A stretch of DNA of 64,000 nt from Myoxocephalus aenaeus (GCA_038501785.1 JBAMJR010000350.1:1484501-1548500); one strand, 5' to 3'; shown: positions 1-11,086, numbered from the stretch's first letter. Made by a program: numbers and translations. The notes: generated by a model not told the origin, from the letters alone.

Positions 1-2857
1 ATCTCTCATCTCCTCAAGGGTACCCAGCAGACCGGCCTTGAAGAACACCTGAACAAACAAAAAATAAGTTACAGGTAGGATGAACTTAGGAAGTGAATAC
101 TTATTCCAGGACAAAAGGACGCCTTTAGTCTCTCACACTTTTTGTAAATGATCGTTGCTGTAATGTTTGATTTAAGAATCCAAACTGAGGCAGTCGCTGA
201 TTACTTTTGGCCCCCACCGGCAGGTTAATAGTATTGAGGAGTAACCACTGTAACCATGACAGATCCTTGACCATACAGTAATAAATTAGCATTTAAAAAA
301 CATTCAGCTGAAGGGTCCAGCAGAATGCAAGATTAGCCGTGGACTGACAAACAAAAAGATGCAAACAACAATCATACTTTGTACTGGACTGAACAAAAGC
401 AAAGTGCTTACCTTGGTGTGTCCAAATTTGTACTCATCATGATTAACATCAATTGACCCAAGCAGCTTCTCTGAAGCCTTCTTGTTGTCCATGAACTGGC
501 CCTCAGGGATGACACTGGCATTCAGTACCTTGTACCTTTCAAAAGAGAGTTAATGGTCATTTTGTGACCTTTTCATTTCAATAGTCCACATTAAAATTAT
601 ATGAAAATGTACATTGATACCTCTGCTTGAAGTCAGCATAGAGAATTCTGCTGGGGAAACCTTTCCTGCAGATTCTGATACCCTCCAGCACACCATTACA
701 CCTGAGCTGGTGGATGACCAGGAAGTTCTCCATCAATCCTGTAAAAATGTATGTTTTAAATCCTTATTCAAATAAATAGTTAGTCTCTAGATGTATGTAA
801 ACCATACCAACAAAAGCAAACCACTCCTCGAAGACTCTATTGAGATTAAGTTTTCTATGTACCTGGAGTCTTTGACTCATTGGGAATCAGGCAACGCACA
901 AAGTGAGGATGGGTGCTCCTCAAGTTAGTCATCAGCTTGCCCAAGTTCTCCTGTAGATCCAAAGTGGTGTCATATCAAGGCATGTTGCAATTTTGAGTTT
1001 GACTATAAACTGAGACGCATAAGATACATTTGCAATGTTAAGCCTTACCCTAAACTGTGAAGACACAGTCTGCATAGAACCACCCTTCTTCTTGCCTCCC
1101 TTCTTGCTGCCACCAGCCTCTGTTGATCATTTTAAGTAGATATGTTTTCTTAGAACTTCACATTACATTTACATGAATACAAAATGTACAGTATCTATAG
1201 CTTAAAATGTGTTTTTAGTTTACTGCAGCTACTATCATACCTTCAATTACAGGTGGGTACAGAACAGGCAGCAGTTTCACGTTAGATTTCTGGTAAAGCT
1301 GAATGACAGACTCATTCAGTGGATCCTTGTTCTTGTCCAGCCAGCCATTGACATTGTAGTCCACAGTACCAGCATAGTGCACCAGGGAGAAGTGGGCCTC
1401 TGCCTTGGTTTTAGAAGGCTTTGGCTTCTCAAATGCTATGTTTTTGCCAAGATGCTGGTCATACAGCTTGTTCTTGAAAGATACGTCTGTGGCTTTGGGG
1501 AACATGCACTCCTCTTCAAGGATGGAGAAGATGCCCATGGGCTGAAGAAAGTGGGAAGAAATATGTAATTAAGTGATACATTAAGTCAAATTAAGGAAAA
1601 TTATATAGTCACAAAATTAAATGATTACCTTTTCAATCAGCTCGATGCAGGCAGCCAAGTCCATGCCAAAGTCAATGAACTCCCAGATAATACCCTCCTT
1701 CTTGTACTCCTCTTGTTCCAGGACAAACATTGTGTGATTGAAGAACTGTTGCAGTTTCTCATTGGTGAAGTTGATGCACAGCTGCTCTAATGTGTTGAAC
1801 TGCAAGGAGACATATAATCATCAGAACCTCTTTACGTTACCAACAATAATTCTGTCAATAAAAGTATTGGCTATTGAATTGTGGGAATATAAGCTTACGT
1901 CAAAGATTTCGAATCCAGCGATATCCAGGACACCAATGTAGAACTGCCTCGCCTGTTTAGTGTCCAACATCTGGTTGATACGGATGACCATCCACAAGAA
2001 CATCTTCTCATAGATAGACTTGGCCAGGGCAGGGACTGAGTTATAAACCTGTATACAAATAACGATGTGATTTGATTAGTTAACTGTTAAAAAAAATATT
2101 AGATCATTGTTGTTTTTAAAGTAATGAGACTTTTTTTAATTTTTTTATCCCAAATTAAAAAATTGCATCTAAGATTCAATTAAATTTGTATAGCCCAAAA
2201 TCACAAATTTGCCCCAGAGGGCTTTAGAATGTGTACACATACAACATCCACTGTAAGGACCCTTACATTGTTACAGGAAAAGCCCTTTTAATAGGGAGAG
2301 ATGAATAAGTAGAATAAGTCAAGCACAACATGGTGCTTGACTTATTTTAGATTCAGCATTCAATAGATAAAACTCTTTGAAAGTAGTAACATTAAACACT
2401 TACATGGCTTTTATTTAATCTAGTGATCCCTGTACCACATTTTATTAGTAGAACTAATATAATGAATCTGTTTACAAACAGTAAGATATTGGATATTGAT
2501 AATTCATGTTTACCTGAGGTACAGTCTGTCCCTTGGTAACATACTCATTTCCGACCTTCACTCTAGGGTAGCACAGAGCTTTCAGCATGTCAGCGGAGTT
2601 CAGACCCAGCAAGTAAGCAACCTTGTCAGCATCTGAAAATAGTTCAGTGATTTCCATCATGATATGAACAGAAACCAGTGTGTTCAAGAACTGTATTTAT
2701 CTTAATACAGCTGCTCACCCTCTGTGCCATCAGGCTCAGCCTGCTCCTCACGCTGCTTTTGCTTGAACTTCATGTTACCATGGTGGAGCACTGCGCCTGT
2801 CATCTTGTAGATGCTCATTTTTTCTTCATTGGTGAAGCCCAGGATATCAATAGCATT
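1..2857 (-). CDS. MYH-A exons 10-19: rest of motor domain to the neck
   Basis: Exons 2719-2857, 2514-2632, 1899-2048, 1629-1799, 1241-1541, 1049-1119, 863-950, 621-738, 412-535 and <1-48. They carry switch II DIAGFE (about 459-464), the relay helix, loop 2 with a lysine/glycine cluster that contacts actin, the SH1/SH2-region sequence ending ILYADFKQRY, and the converter. The 48 bp of exon 19 seen here encode VFFKAGLLGTLEEMRD. The IQ motif and rod are outside the window. Intron 11 is 465 bp against 194 bp in gene B because of an inserted repeat. Confidence 0.93.
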
Positions 2858-5145
2858 CTGAGATGGAAAGAGAAAATATGTGTCAAACATAATCACTTTA
2901 GAAAATGCACTTAGTTTTGCATGCATTACGGAATATATATTTCAATTTTTTTAAGTGAAGTTCACTCACATCAGTGGCTTCCAGCTCAACTTTGTCATCA
3001 ATACTGGCCACAGTGATCTGACCCATGCTGCACATGGCGAAGTCATAAGGGTTGGTTGTGATGAGTGCCAAATCTGGTGATCAAAAAAGGTTGAAAACGT
3101 CAATACTTTTGTTTTATATGAATACTGTAAGTAGGTGAAATGTTGCAACAGCTCAATCATTTACCCAGCAGCTCAGGTATGTGGGCTGTCATCATCTGGT
3201 AGAAGATATGGTAGCCTCTTTCCTGCTTAAGCTGGAATGTCACTCTAGACTTCTCCAGCAGATCTACAAATATTGTTCATAAGTCACAGATAGGCCAATT
3301 CTCAAATCTATTCATTTGTATGTACTAGGAGTAGTATTACTTACATGTCTCAATATCAGCACTAGCCAGTTTGCCAGTTGAGCCAAAGTGGATTCTGATG
3401 AATTTACCCTGTTTGAAACAACGATATGTTTAATGTGCATCTACATGGACAATCAGTAAGGCTTCTCACATGTGGAGATAGTGTTTCATACTTACAAAAC
3501 GAGAAGAGTTGTCATTCCTAATAGTTTTGGCGTTACCATAGGCCTCCAACAGGGGATTGGCTGCAATAATCTGATCCTCCAGTGACCCCTATACTCCATT
3601 ATTAGAAGTGATATTAAAAAATGACTTTGGAAAATGTTCCATTGGCAAAGAACCCCGAATTGTAATCATCAGTAACATACCTTTGATGTGTCCCTCTTCG
3701 GTCCACCAACTGAGATTGTTGCAAAGTACTGGATGACACGCTTGGTGTTCACAGTCTTTCCAGCACCAGATTCTCCACTAGGTATAGACACAGATTTATA
3801 ATAATTTGATCAAGATATTTGACTATCCTCAATAAAGTCAACAATTCCAAATGTACTAAACTTACGTGATCAAGACAGACTGGTTCTCCCTATCTGTTAA
3901 ACAAGAAACAAAATAATGAACTATGTTTCACTGCAACAGGAACCTCATATAGTGATATATTCTACATTGTTATGATTATGACTTACCAGTTGCCATGAAC
4001 TGATAAGCGTTGTCAGAGACAGAGAAGATGTGGGGTGGAGCCTCCATACGCTTCTTGCCTCTATAGGCAGTTACACATTCAGTCTCGTACACTGGGAGCC
4101 ACTTGTAGGGGTTTACAGTGGCACAGAACAATCCAGAGTAGGTCTGAAAGTTATCATAAAGATTCAACAGTTAACATTATGTTTCCTACAAGTAAAGGCA
4201 TTTTCAATACTTATGGTTCTCCTTAGATTGTCTTACGTAGATCATCCATGCCGCATAACGCTCTTTGAGGTTATACAGCACAGAGGCTTCATTGAGATGG
4301 GTCATCATGGCCATGTCCTCAATCTTGTCATACTTGGGAGGATTCATTGGATGGACGTCACTTTCTTTAACTGTCTTCTCCTGAAACAGAACATTTGTCA
4401 CAATGAGAACTGATCATACTGAATTCACTGTTGACTCTGACTTTATGATAACCAACCTCCTTAGTATCCAGGACTGTGACGGTGACTTTGCCACCATCTT
4501 TCTTGAGGATTGTTGCCTTCAAGTACAGCTCCTTGACATCGGCCACGTAGCAGGCACTCTTGGCATCAAATGCTGTGCTTTGAGCCGCAATTCTCTCCTT
4601 CTCTGGCTTCCGGAGGTAAATGGCAGCTTTGCCATACACGGCCATCTCCGCGTCCGTACTCATGGTAGCAGTTTACTCTAATAAAAAATAACAGTAATCA
4701 TATTCCTTGTTTTAAAAAGAAATGTCTTCAAGTCATTTGAGTGAACAACACACAATTACCAAGTTCAATTGAAGGATCAACTAATTCCTTTTAAATTGAT
4801 TTCACCGTTGCTCATTAGAAATCATTTTATAGACTGAGTTGATTGTGATTAGATTAACATTAACTTGCATTTTCGACAACCTTGGATTACCTTGCAACTG
4901 AATGATATGTTTCACATATAATACATACAAATTAGTATAGTGTAAAGATATTCATACCTGACCCAATCTATTTGAAAATGTTGATATATTCCACAATCCT
5001 GTTGGCAACATATATATATTCAGTTATTAATGCAGATTTGAAAAGATTCATACAACAAAAACTTCTCTCAAATAATGAATATATTCTTTAAAACAGGCAG
5101 AACATATGCTTACCACAAGCTGAAGTCTCCAGGGTCTTCTACCAC
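1..5145 (-). CDS. Fast skeletal myosin heavy chain gene A, 5' part (cut by window edge)
   Basis: Sarcomeric myosin II heavy chain, the actin-activated ATPase of the thick filament. Coding exons in transcript order: 4457-4663 (ATG at 4661-4663), 4237-4380, 3987-4143, 3866-3893, 3681-3777, 3496-3588, 3345-3408, 3165-3263, 2970-3073, 2719-2857, 2514-2632, 1899-2048, 1629-1799, 1241-1541, 1049-1119, 863-950, 621-738, 412-535, <1-48. All internal junctions are GT-AG and the frame stays open for about 774 codons. Exon sizes match gene B one for one. The rest of the motor neck and the whole rod lie beyond the left edge. A conventional muscle MYH rather than a nonmuscle one is indicated by the start MSTDAEM, P-loop GESGAGKT, switch I NDNSSRF and loop 2 KKGGKKKGG. 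The exact paralogue name cannot be fixed. Confidence 0.95.
2123..2392. repeat. Inserted percomorph-type interspersed repeat in MYH-A intron 11
   Basis: Gene A intron 11 has about 270 bp that gene B's intron lacks; the flanking intron sequence aligns on both sides. The core (about 2180-2290) reads TTTGTATAGCCCAAAATCAC, then AAATTTGCC and CAGAGGGCTTTAGAAT. I recognise it as a repeat very common in perch-like fishes. Shorter, opposite-strand relatives sit at 23920-23990 and 40905-40985. It must have inserted after the A/B duplication or been lost from B. Confidence 0.65.
2970..3777 (-). CDS. MYH-A exons 5-9: P-loop, loop 1 and switch I
   Basis: Exons 3681-3777, 3496-3588, 3345-3408, 3165-3263 and 2970-3073. 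The P-loop GESGAGKT lies at about residues 180-187. Loop 1 is short (GGPKRDTSK), and loop 1 is known to tune ADP release. Switch I NDNSSRF is at about 236-242, followed by GKFIRIHFG. These are the nucleotide-binding elements of the myosin ATPase, all intact. Exon 9 has DFAMCSMGQ where gene B has DFPMCSMGQ. Confidence 0.93.
3866..4663 (-). CDS. MYH-A coding exons 1-4: N-terminal SH3-like and start of motor domain
   Basis: Four exons (4457-4663, 4237-4380, 3987-4143, 3866-3893; 207, 144, 157 and 28 bp) encode about residues 1-179. The SH3-like N-terminal domain is followed by the motor sequence around NPYKWLPVY and RGKKRMEAPPHIFSVSDNAY. The last small exon ends with QSVLIT, just before the P-loop. 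Ten of the first 69 residues differ from gene B although the intron that follows is nearly identical (see findings). Confidence 0.93.
4958..4998 (-). other. MYH-A noncoding 5' UTR exon 2 (predicted)
   Basis: On the minus strand an acceptor ending CCAACAG precedes a 41-nt segment, and a donor CAG/GTATGA follows. A similar exon with matching TTCCACAA sequence is found at the corresponding place in gene B (24105-24147). A small second untranslated exon is usual for vertebrate sarcomeric MYH genes. The acceptor for the ATG exon is at about 4677-4678. No transcript evidence was available. Confidence 0.6.
5114..5145 (-). other. MYH-A first noncoding exon (predicted)
   Basis: The donor TTGTG/GTAAGC is at 5108-5114 (minus strand), downstream of the TATA-like box at 5171-5178. 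The start near 5145 is inferred from the usual 25-30 bp TATA spacing. The exon shares the motif GGTCTTCTACCACACT (plus-strand reading) with gene B and with the relic promoter at 11087. Confidence 0.55.
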
Positions 5146-5170
5146 ACTCTGCTCTGTGCTGTTTGGCTGC

Positions 5171-5231
5171 TTTTATTGAACCCGGCTTGCTGACGCAGCA
5201 ATATTTAAATATGGGCATATGCCAAATGTGG
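5171..5231 (-). promoter_or_regulatory. MYH-A core promoter: TATA-like box and degenerate CArG box
   Basis: On the minus strand CAATAAAA (5171-5178) is the likely TATA box. An AT palindrome (ATATTTAAATAT) lies at about 5201-5212, an E-box CATATG just upstream, and a CArG-like element (plus strand CCAAATGTGG) at 5222-5231. Gene B has a perfect CArG box in the same place, 91 bp from the shared exon-1 motif; the distance here is 89 bp. Known skeletal MYH promoters use SRF, MEF2 and MyoD-type sites. Use of these particular sites is inference. Confidence 0.6.
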
Positions 5232-6244
5232 AGTGTCCAACAGGCATCGATTCAAGGACATAATGGCTTGTGTTTTAGATTCCAGCCAGCAAGGTCAGTA
5301 ACACGTATCATATCAATCAATAAAAGAAATGAGATGGGTACAGATGGAGCAGTTGTTTTAAATTACATTTACATCCACATTGAGATTTTTTTTCGCATTT
5401 CACTTGTGCTTTGCGTGTTTAACTATAACCTTGAAGATCTTTATAGGCTTCGAGTGTAAAATTCTTGAACTTCAAAGTGTTACTATTTTGGTTGCAACAT
5501 AGCAAGGATAGCGAATCCGTGTTGAAGTAAGCCCATCACTATGATCCTCATACTTAAGAAGAGTATTCTGCAACATTTTCTTTAAGAACATTGTACGGAG
5601 CTCTAGGATAATAGTTGGTGGTCTTCCTGAGATGTTCCCATATTTATCCAGAATTATCATTTCCCATCTGCCAAAATCCAAAGAGACAGGATGGCCTTTA
5701 TTGTGTAGCAGATAAGGATTTATTGCATTCTAAACTTAGAGAGATGATGAAGATGGGGAACAAAAATAGGACAGCAACTATTATATGTGCAAACATGTGC
5801 AGGCCAACCAGTGATTTGTTTTACTGAAATAGTTGTGCTCAAAGTAGTAAATGAAAGCATACAGTAGTAACTGGTGTGAAACAATTAAAATAATCCTCAC
5901 ATGTAGCAGTGGAATATGCTGCAGGAATGCTTTGAGACATTGAGACCTGTGAACATTTTTGATATATTTAGACATGTTTCTTTTCTTTTACTCGTTGGAA
6001 TCCATTGCAGCTGCCAAGTTGACTGACCGTCATTGTCAGCTGTCATTGTCCTAAGGAAATGAGTGAGACTTAAATGTTTAAATAGGACTGTTCAAGCTTA
6101 CAGGTGGTGAGTGAAATGTGGGGGAGGGGAGTGACACAGGGCTGTGATGCCAGGATAACCCAATACATTTTTGATATTGGGAGCAATCATTATTTTGAGA
6201 AATGCAGCTTTTTGTTTGTAAAGTATAGTTATTTTTTTTCAATT
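5232..6244. other. Spacer upstream of MYH-A, no gene seen
   Basis: About 1 kb of AT-rich DNA between the MYH-A promoter and the first transposon terminus. Short open frames here show no recognisable protein and no splice context. No tRNA or structured RNA was recognised. It may hold distal MYH-A regulatory sites. Confidence 0.5.
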
Positions 6245-7054
6245 CAAATTTGGGTAACACTTTATAATAACTACACACTATTTAGCATTAGTAAAGCATG
6301 AGTAAACACTTAATTCATAATTTATAAAGCATTGTTCCAACATGAACACTCATTACCAACTCATTAGTATGCAATTCATAAACACGGTTATACATGTTTT
6401 ATTCCTGATTAATAAGCTTGACTATTATGCGTTTCATGATTGGGTTTTCCTACTTTATAAATGATGGATTCCCCATTTGTCAATTAAGTAATATACATTG
6501 CAGACCAATTATTAAGGACTTATAGATGATGCACTAATGGTTAACATTTGCTTTATAAACGTGTTTTAATACTGCAATTCATAATAAATTCAGGTAGTTA
6601 CTATCTAAAGTGATCACTATCTATGCTTTAGGAAGCATTAATAAATGACATTGAAAGGCCAGCAGTGCCTCAATGCTAACACAAGTCTCAGTTATCTTCT
6701 CAGCAGAAAAGGGAAATAGATACAACGTGATAAAGAACATTAATATGATGGTGATGGGGGGCGATGCCCGTCAGTGGCACGAGTGGTGAGTATGTTTCAT
6801 AGTTTGCTGGCAAATACATATTATTGATTACAGTCTGCTAGCTGTGACTTGTTTGCTAGCTAGCCAACTAGCAAGCTCGTCACTAACTAGAGCAGTGGTT
6901 CTCAAATGAGGGTACGTGTACCCCTGGGGGTATGTGAAGTGACTCCAGGGGGTACGTGAGATTAGCATCCATTCAAAAATCCTTTAAAAAGAGTTATTTA
7001 ATAAATATTCAATAACATATAAGTGTAAGTTCATTAAGATAATTGTATATACAA

Positions 7055-9295
7055 TTGGCATCTTTGAGGAATTCATTGCCTGGATTAGATTACTTTATTC
7101 CTTTCCCCTAGCAGCTGTAATTTCTAACAATACTCAGTCTGACTACTTCCCCCTTGGACGGGGAACAAGACAAGGGTGCCCTCTTTCTCCTCTCTTGTTC
7201 ACACTAGCCAATGAGCCCCTAGCAGTGGTACTGCTACTCTGTAAAGACTTTAAGGGTGTACCTTGGGGTGATTTAGAACTGAAAGTTTCTCTGTACGCGG
7301 ATGATTTGCTGCTGTTTGTCTCCAACCCATCTCTATCTCTCCCCTATATTCTAGATATCCTGAATCAGTTTGGGAAAATATCAGGATATAAGCTAAATTA
7401 GCAAAAAAGTGAACTTTTCCCTTTAAACTCTGAAGCAGAGGCACTCCCTTTCCCCTTTAGGGTGGCCCGGGATGGCGGGGATTGAGGTCACGCGCTCCTT
7501 CCATTCTACTTGTTTAAATAACTATATTACCCTTTTGAATAAATGCAAACAGGATATTGTAATGTAATGGTACTATTTAATAGACATACAGAGCGGAGTG
7601 ATCTGTGTGTGATATCGGAGGGGGACGTGTTCGGTCCACAGTCCGCTGTCAGAGTTATACGAACCTGTCAGTGACAGTCTCGGTGTTGTGCTAATGTTAA
7701 GATAATAAAGCTAGCCGAAGATTCAACGGTCTCCTAAGCTTATTATACACGTAACACTACAGATATGACTCGCTGGGCCTCATTACCATTATCCCTAGTG
7801 GATCGTGTTAACCTAGTTAAAATGATAGTATTACCCACATTTTTATATCTCTTTCAAAATATTCCTATCCTGATTAAAAAATCTTTTTTTTTAATCTTGA
7901 TAAAAATATAATTTCTTTCATATGGGGGGCCAAACCTAGTCGGATCAGCAAGACTCAACTCCAAAGACAAAAGCGTGCAGGAGGCTTAGCTTTACCCAAT
8001 TTTCTCTTTTACTTTGCAATATCCAGAAGCTACTTCACTGGTTTGAAGACAGGCCAATTGTAGGAAAGGGGGACTGGGTACAAATATAATTCTCCTCCTG
8101 CCGGCACCACCTCGGCTCAGTGGTCTGTGCAGCCCTGCCTCTTCTTAGCAATAGCTTGAGTACACACATAATAGTAAATCACACAATAGTTTAGGAGACA
8201 TTTTGGGCTACAAGGAGCCTCCACCTGCTCCCCCATCAAATGTAATCATATGTTTATTCCCTTCTGTACAGATAACATATTTCTCTATGGTTTGATAAAG
8301 GGATCAGGTCAATCCATAATGTATACATACAAGACACGTTTGCTTCATTCTCCCAATTATCACAAATCTATGATCTACCAAAGAACTTTTTTTTCTTCTA
8401 CATTTGACTCATTTCCGAACAAGCCCATGAAATCTCATGTTGACGGCCTCCTAGAACTGGACCCGAACAGTAGAGGATTGATATCCCAAACTTACAAGCT
8501 CATTAATGATATCAACCCTTAAACATGTAAGAATAGCCTGGGATTCAGATCTTGGAGTGGTTATAACAAATGACCAATGGGACTCTATTTTAGACTTGAT
8601 ATATACATCATCTACATTCGCTAAACACAACTTAATACAGCTAAAAGTGGTACACATGGCTCATTACACTAATGCTAGATTGGCAAAAATTTACCCTAAC
8701 TCTGATCCGTTATGTCCTCGATGTAAAGGCCAGCCAGCAGACCTGTTACACATGTTTTGGCTATGCCCGAAACTCTCCACCTTTTGGATAAGTATTTTTA
8801 AAGCTTATAGTGAGATGTTTGCAACTCAATTTGACCCGGACTCAATTTGTGCACTCTTTGGCTTAACACCGTACCCGTTTACCAAATGAAGCCAATGTGG
8901 TCATAGCCTTCACAACACTCCTTGCTCAACGTTTGATCCTTCTGAGATGGAAACAACGTGTCCCCCCATCGTTCTCCCACTGGGTCAAAGATGTCATGTA
9001 TTTCTTGACACTTGAAAAAAAAAAAAAATAGAGCTTCCTCCCGAGCTTCCTCCCGAGCTTCCTCCCGAATCTTTGGTAAAGTGTGGAGACCTTTTTTAGA
9101 CTAGTACAACTCCTTACAAGAACCTCTCGACAAAGACTAATGTGGATCCCCTATCCGTCCCATAGCAACAGTGAGCAGCCGAGCAGGTCGGGTGGGTCGG
9201 GAATGAGGAGGTTTCAAATTTCAATCTGTAATTGCCCTCAGACATGTGTGAATCCTCTTCCCTGGTGGGATAAAAACTGTGAAAATCAATAAATC
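7055..9295 (+). pseudogene. Degraded L1/Tx1-like non-LTR retrotransposon fragment
   Basis: Plus-strand translation gives reverse transcriptase blocks: FIAWIRLLYSFP, GTRQGCPLSPLLF and the catalytic SLYADDLLLF (about 7295), then GKISGYKLN. After the LTR insertion comes RWASLPLSLVDRVNLVKM and SFIWGAKPSRI. The C-terminal zinc-knuckle-like region, CPRCKGQPADLLHMFWLCP, is near 8715-8775. Stops and frameshifts interrupt the frame, so it is dead. The 5' half, including the endonuclease, is missing. A 12-bp tandem (GAGCTTCCTCCC, three copies, 9031-9066) lies near the 3' end. Confidence 0.85.
7558..7761. mobile_element. Solo LTR, 204 bp, inside the LINE fragment
   Basis: A segment beginning TGTAATGTAATGG and ending GTAACACTACA (TG...CA ends) splits the LINE reading frame. 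It is flanked by the 5-bp direct repeat GATAT (7553-7557 and 7762-7766). It contains AATAAA near 7705, as LTRs often do. Removing it and one GATAT rejoins the LINE protein (NKCKQDI to TRWASLPL). Family not assigned. Confidence 0.8.
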
Positions 9296-9648
9296 AGACA
9301 CTGATGGCACAGCGCTCTGTATTACATCTTTTTTTCAACCCAAAAATGATTTTCCACTGGTTAGGGGGTACTTGGCTGGAAAAATATTTCACAGGTTGAG
9401 AACCACTGAACTAGAGGTCCTGAGACAGGCACGCTTTACTAATGCTAAATAGTGTGTAGTTTGTATAAAGTGTTACCCAAATTTGCTCTTCAGGGGAAAT
9501 AATGTGGTGAAAACTATAGTCATCGAGCTAACTACCAGACCATTTTTATCATAATTTTTTGATATTACGTAAATTTGCATGTTTTAAGATTTGAATTTTT
9601 TTTTCTATTAAATGTAATTGTAAACAAACTCCTTTTGTTTATTAATGT

Positions 9649-9845
9649 ACTTCTTGCCACTCTTCTCAGCCTCATCCACGCAGTGCTGCAGGTCTTCAGC
9701 AAAAACTTCCAGGTTGTGAGGATTCACTTTAATCATCACATAACAGATGGGGACATATTGTTTGATTTGTAAATTGGTCATGGAACGTTTGCATGCACTC
9801 AATAGCATCATCAGCCTCTCAAGCACTTCGCAACCTCTCTCTGTC
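9649..9845 (-). pseudogene. Relic scraps of MYH rod exons (decayed third myosin gene)
   Basis: The minus-strand segment 9649-9716 resembles MYH-B rod exon 35 (13611-13688). It has CTTCTTGCCAC, CTCAGCCTCATCCA and GTGCTGCAGGTC in order, with a small deletion, and translates as NLEVFAEDLQHCVDEAE against NLEVAVKDLQHRLDEAE. A weaker match at 9781-9845 resembles exon 36 (13425-13484; DDAIE against ADAIK). The two pieces are in reversed order relative to MYH-B, so rearrangement or a chance second match must be allowed. Stops and missing splice sites show it is not functional. Strand and position, between genes A and B and downstream of a relic promoter, fit a dying tandem copy. Confidence 0.5.
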
Positions 9846-9867
9846 TATTTCAGAGGGTCCCTTAGAT

Positions 9868-10803
9868 CAGTGATTCTCAACTGGTGAAAACATCCACCAT
9901 GGCAGAAATAACCACTATTTCTGCTTTGTACATGTTGTGGAAGTCCCACAAACGTTGGAACATCAAACGCCCTCGTGTCTGGGTTGTTAATATTATCCGT
10001 GAATGAGGCAAACATTTTCATGTCGCACCATTTGCGTCATTCACGCTGCCCGACGGAAATGCGTGTTACTCGCATCCATACGCGTCTGTGCACTGACTGC
10101 ATGTAATCTACTCGCAACGCTTCTGCTGTGAACACAGCTTAACTCCAGACTTTGAAACTCTTGCCAGGAGCAAACATCCCCAGTTCTCCCAGTATGAATT
10201 CCTCCAGACTCAGGTCCATGTCAGTGTTGCACCTCAGGTTGAAGTGAGTGCTGCTTCATGTTTTTCAGTATTTACCTACTGATAAGGTAATCAGAAGAAA
10301 GGTTAATGTTGTATACTTGAATCTTTTTTTTAATTGCACTTTTGGTTTAATTTATTTTGAGTTTGTGGATAAAAGCTGCTCCACAGGACACTGAATGTTT
10401 TCCATAGTGCAGCATTGTTGTCATAGATTCAGTGAGTGAGTATTCTCAGCTAAAGTTACATAATTTTAGTCTTTTTGAAACTGCTTCTCAGTAGTTGGAC
10501 TTTTTTATTTCATGTTTGTGCATGAAAACACTGCTGAGTCTATTAACAAAGACTGAAGTTACTGAATTGTTAAGTGTGTTGTATTACCTTGTGTCCTTAA
10601 GATGGACTTTGGGGTTTTTAATCGACTATAAAAGGGAATATTTCTAACTAGTTTTTTTCCTGCATTCTGTGATATTCTGTACTATCTTAGATTCAAACTG
10701 CACCATCTTTTTATTAAATCAATTTGAGAAGTTGAAGATTTTCCCGGATTTGACATTCAGGGGTGATGGTGGGTCCCGCACCCAGACCAGTTGAGAACCA
10801 CTG
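9868..10803. mobile_element. Nonautonomous hAT element, 936 bp, 8-bp target duplication CCTTAGAT
   Basis: The ends CAGTGATTCTCAACTGG (9868 onward) and CCAGTTGAGAACCACTG (to 10803) are inverted copies with one mismatch. CCTTAGAT occurs on both sides (9860-9867 and 10804-10811). No transposase reading frame is present. The terminus is related to that of the hAT at 6893 but the interior is different. Confidence 0.9.
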
Positions 10804-10811
10804 CCTTAGAT

Positions 10812-11086
10812 CCTCAATTTCTGGCACCTGTTGACTGACTCGACTCAAAGTGGGGGGTTACTTATGTGTGTTAATTCCACTTGTATGCTTAGTTAATGTA
10901 ATTGAGTTTTACTTTCATCATGTGTAGAGTTAGTTAATATTCATTGTGCATACCTAAGTTACATTTTTGTCAGTAAAATAGTAAATAATGAATATCAGCA
11001 TTTAAAATGAATTGTAACTTATTGTATATGTTGTACAACAGTACTGTATATTTGGACTACTGTGGTACTAATTTCCCCACAAACAT
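10812..11086. other. AT-rich spacer between hAT and relic MYH promoter
   Basis: No coding potential or repeat was recognised. If the relic MYH model is right, this is where its early introns and exons once stood; they are deleted or unrecognisable. Confidence 0.4.

Larger units (their letters stand above)
6893..9408. mobile_element. hAT transposon copy with 8-bp target duplication AACTAGAG
   Basis: The terminal inverted repeats CAGTGGTTCTCAA (6893 onward) and TTGAGAACCACTG (to 9408) are exact inverses. Each is flanked by the 8-bp direct repeat AACTAGAG (6885-6892 and 9409-9416), the hallmark of hAT insertion. Only about 160 bp at the left end and 110 bp at the right are hAT sequence; the middle is an L1-like LINE fragment. 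No hAT transposase remains. Confidence 0.9.
6245..9485. mobile_element. Outer DNA-transposon/MITE with ~50-bp terminal inverted repeats
   Basis: The left end (6245 onward, CAAATTTGGGTAACACTTTA) and the right end (9433-9485, ending TGTTACCCAAATTTG) are near-perfect inverted copies over about 50 bp, differing at a few bases in the middle. The remaining element is about 640 bp on the left and about 70 bp on the right. The centre is occupied by a hAT copy with its own target duplication. No transposase was seen in the outer element, so it is probably nonautonomous. Superfamily not assigned. Confidence 0.75.

Noticed and set aside
1209..1568. Plus-strand open frame of 119 codons across MYH-A exon 14 (and its twin at 20329-20736)
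   Set aside because: It is the antisense shadow of a conserved MYH exon; the minus-strand frame is the real one.
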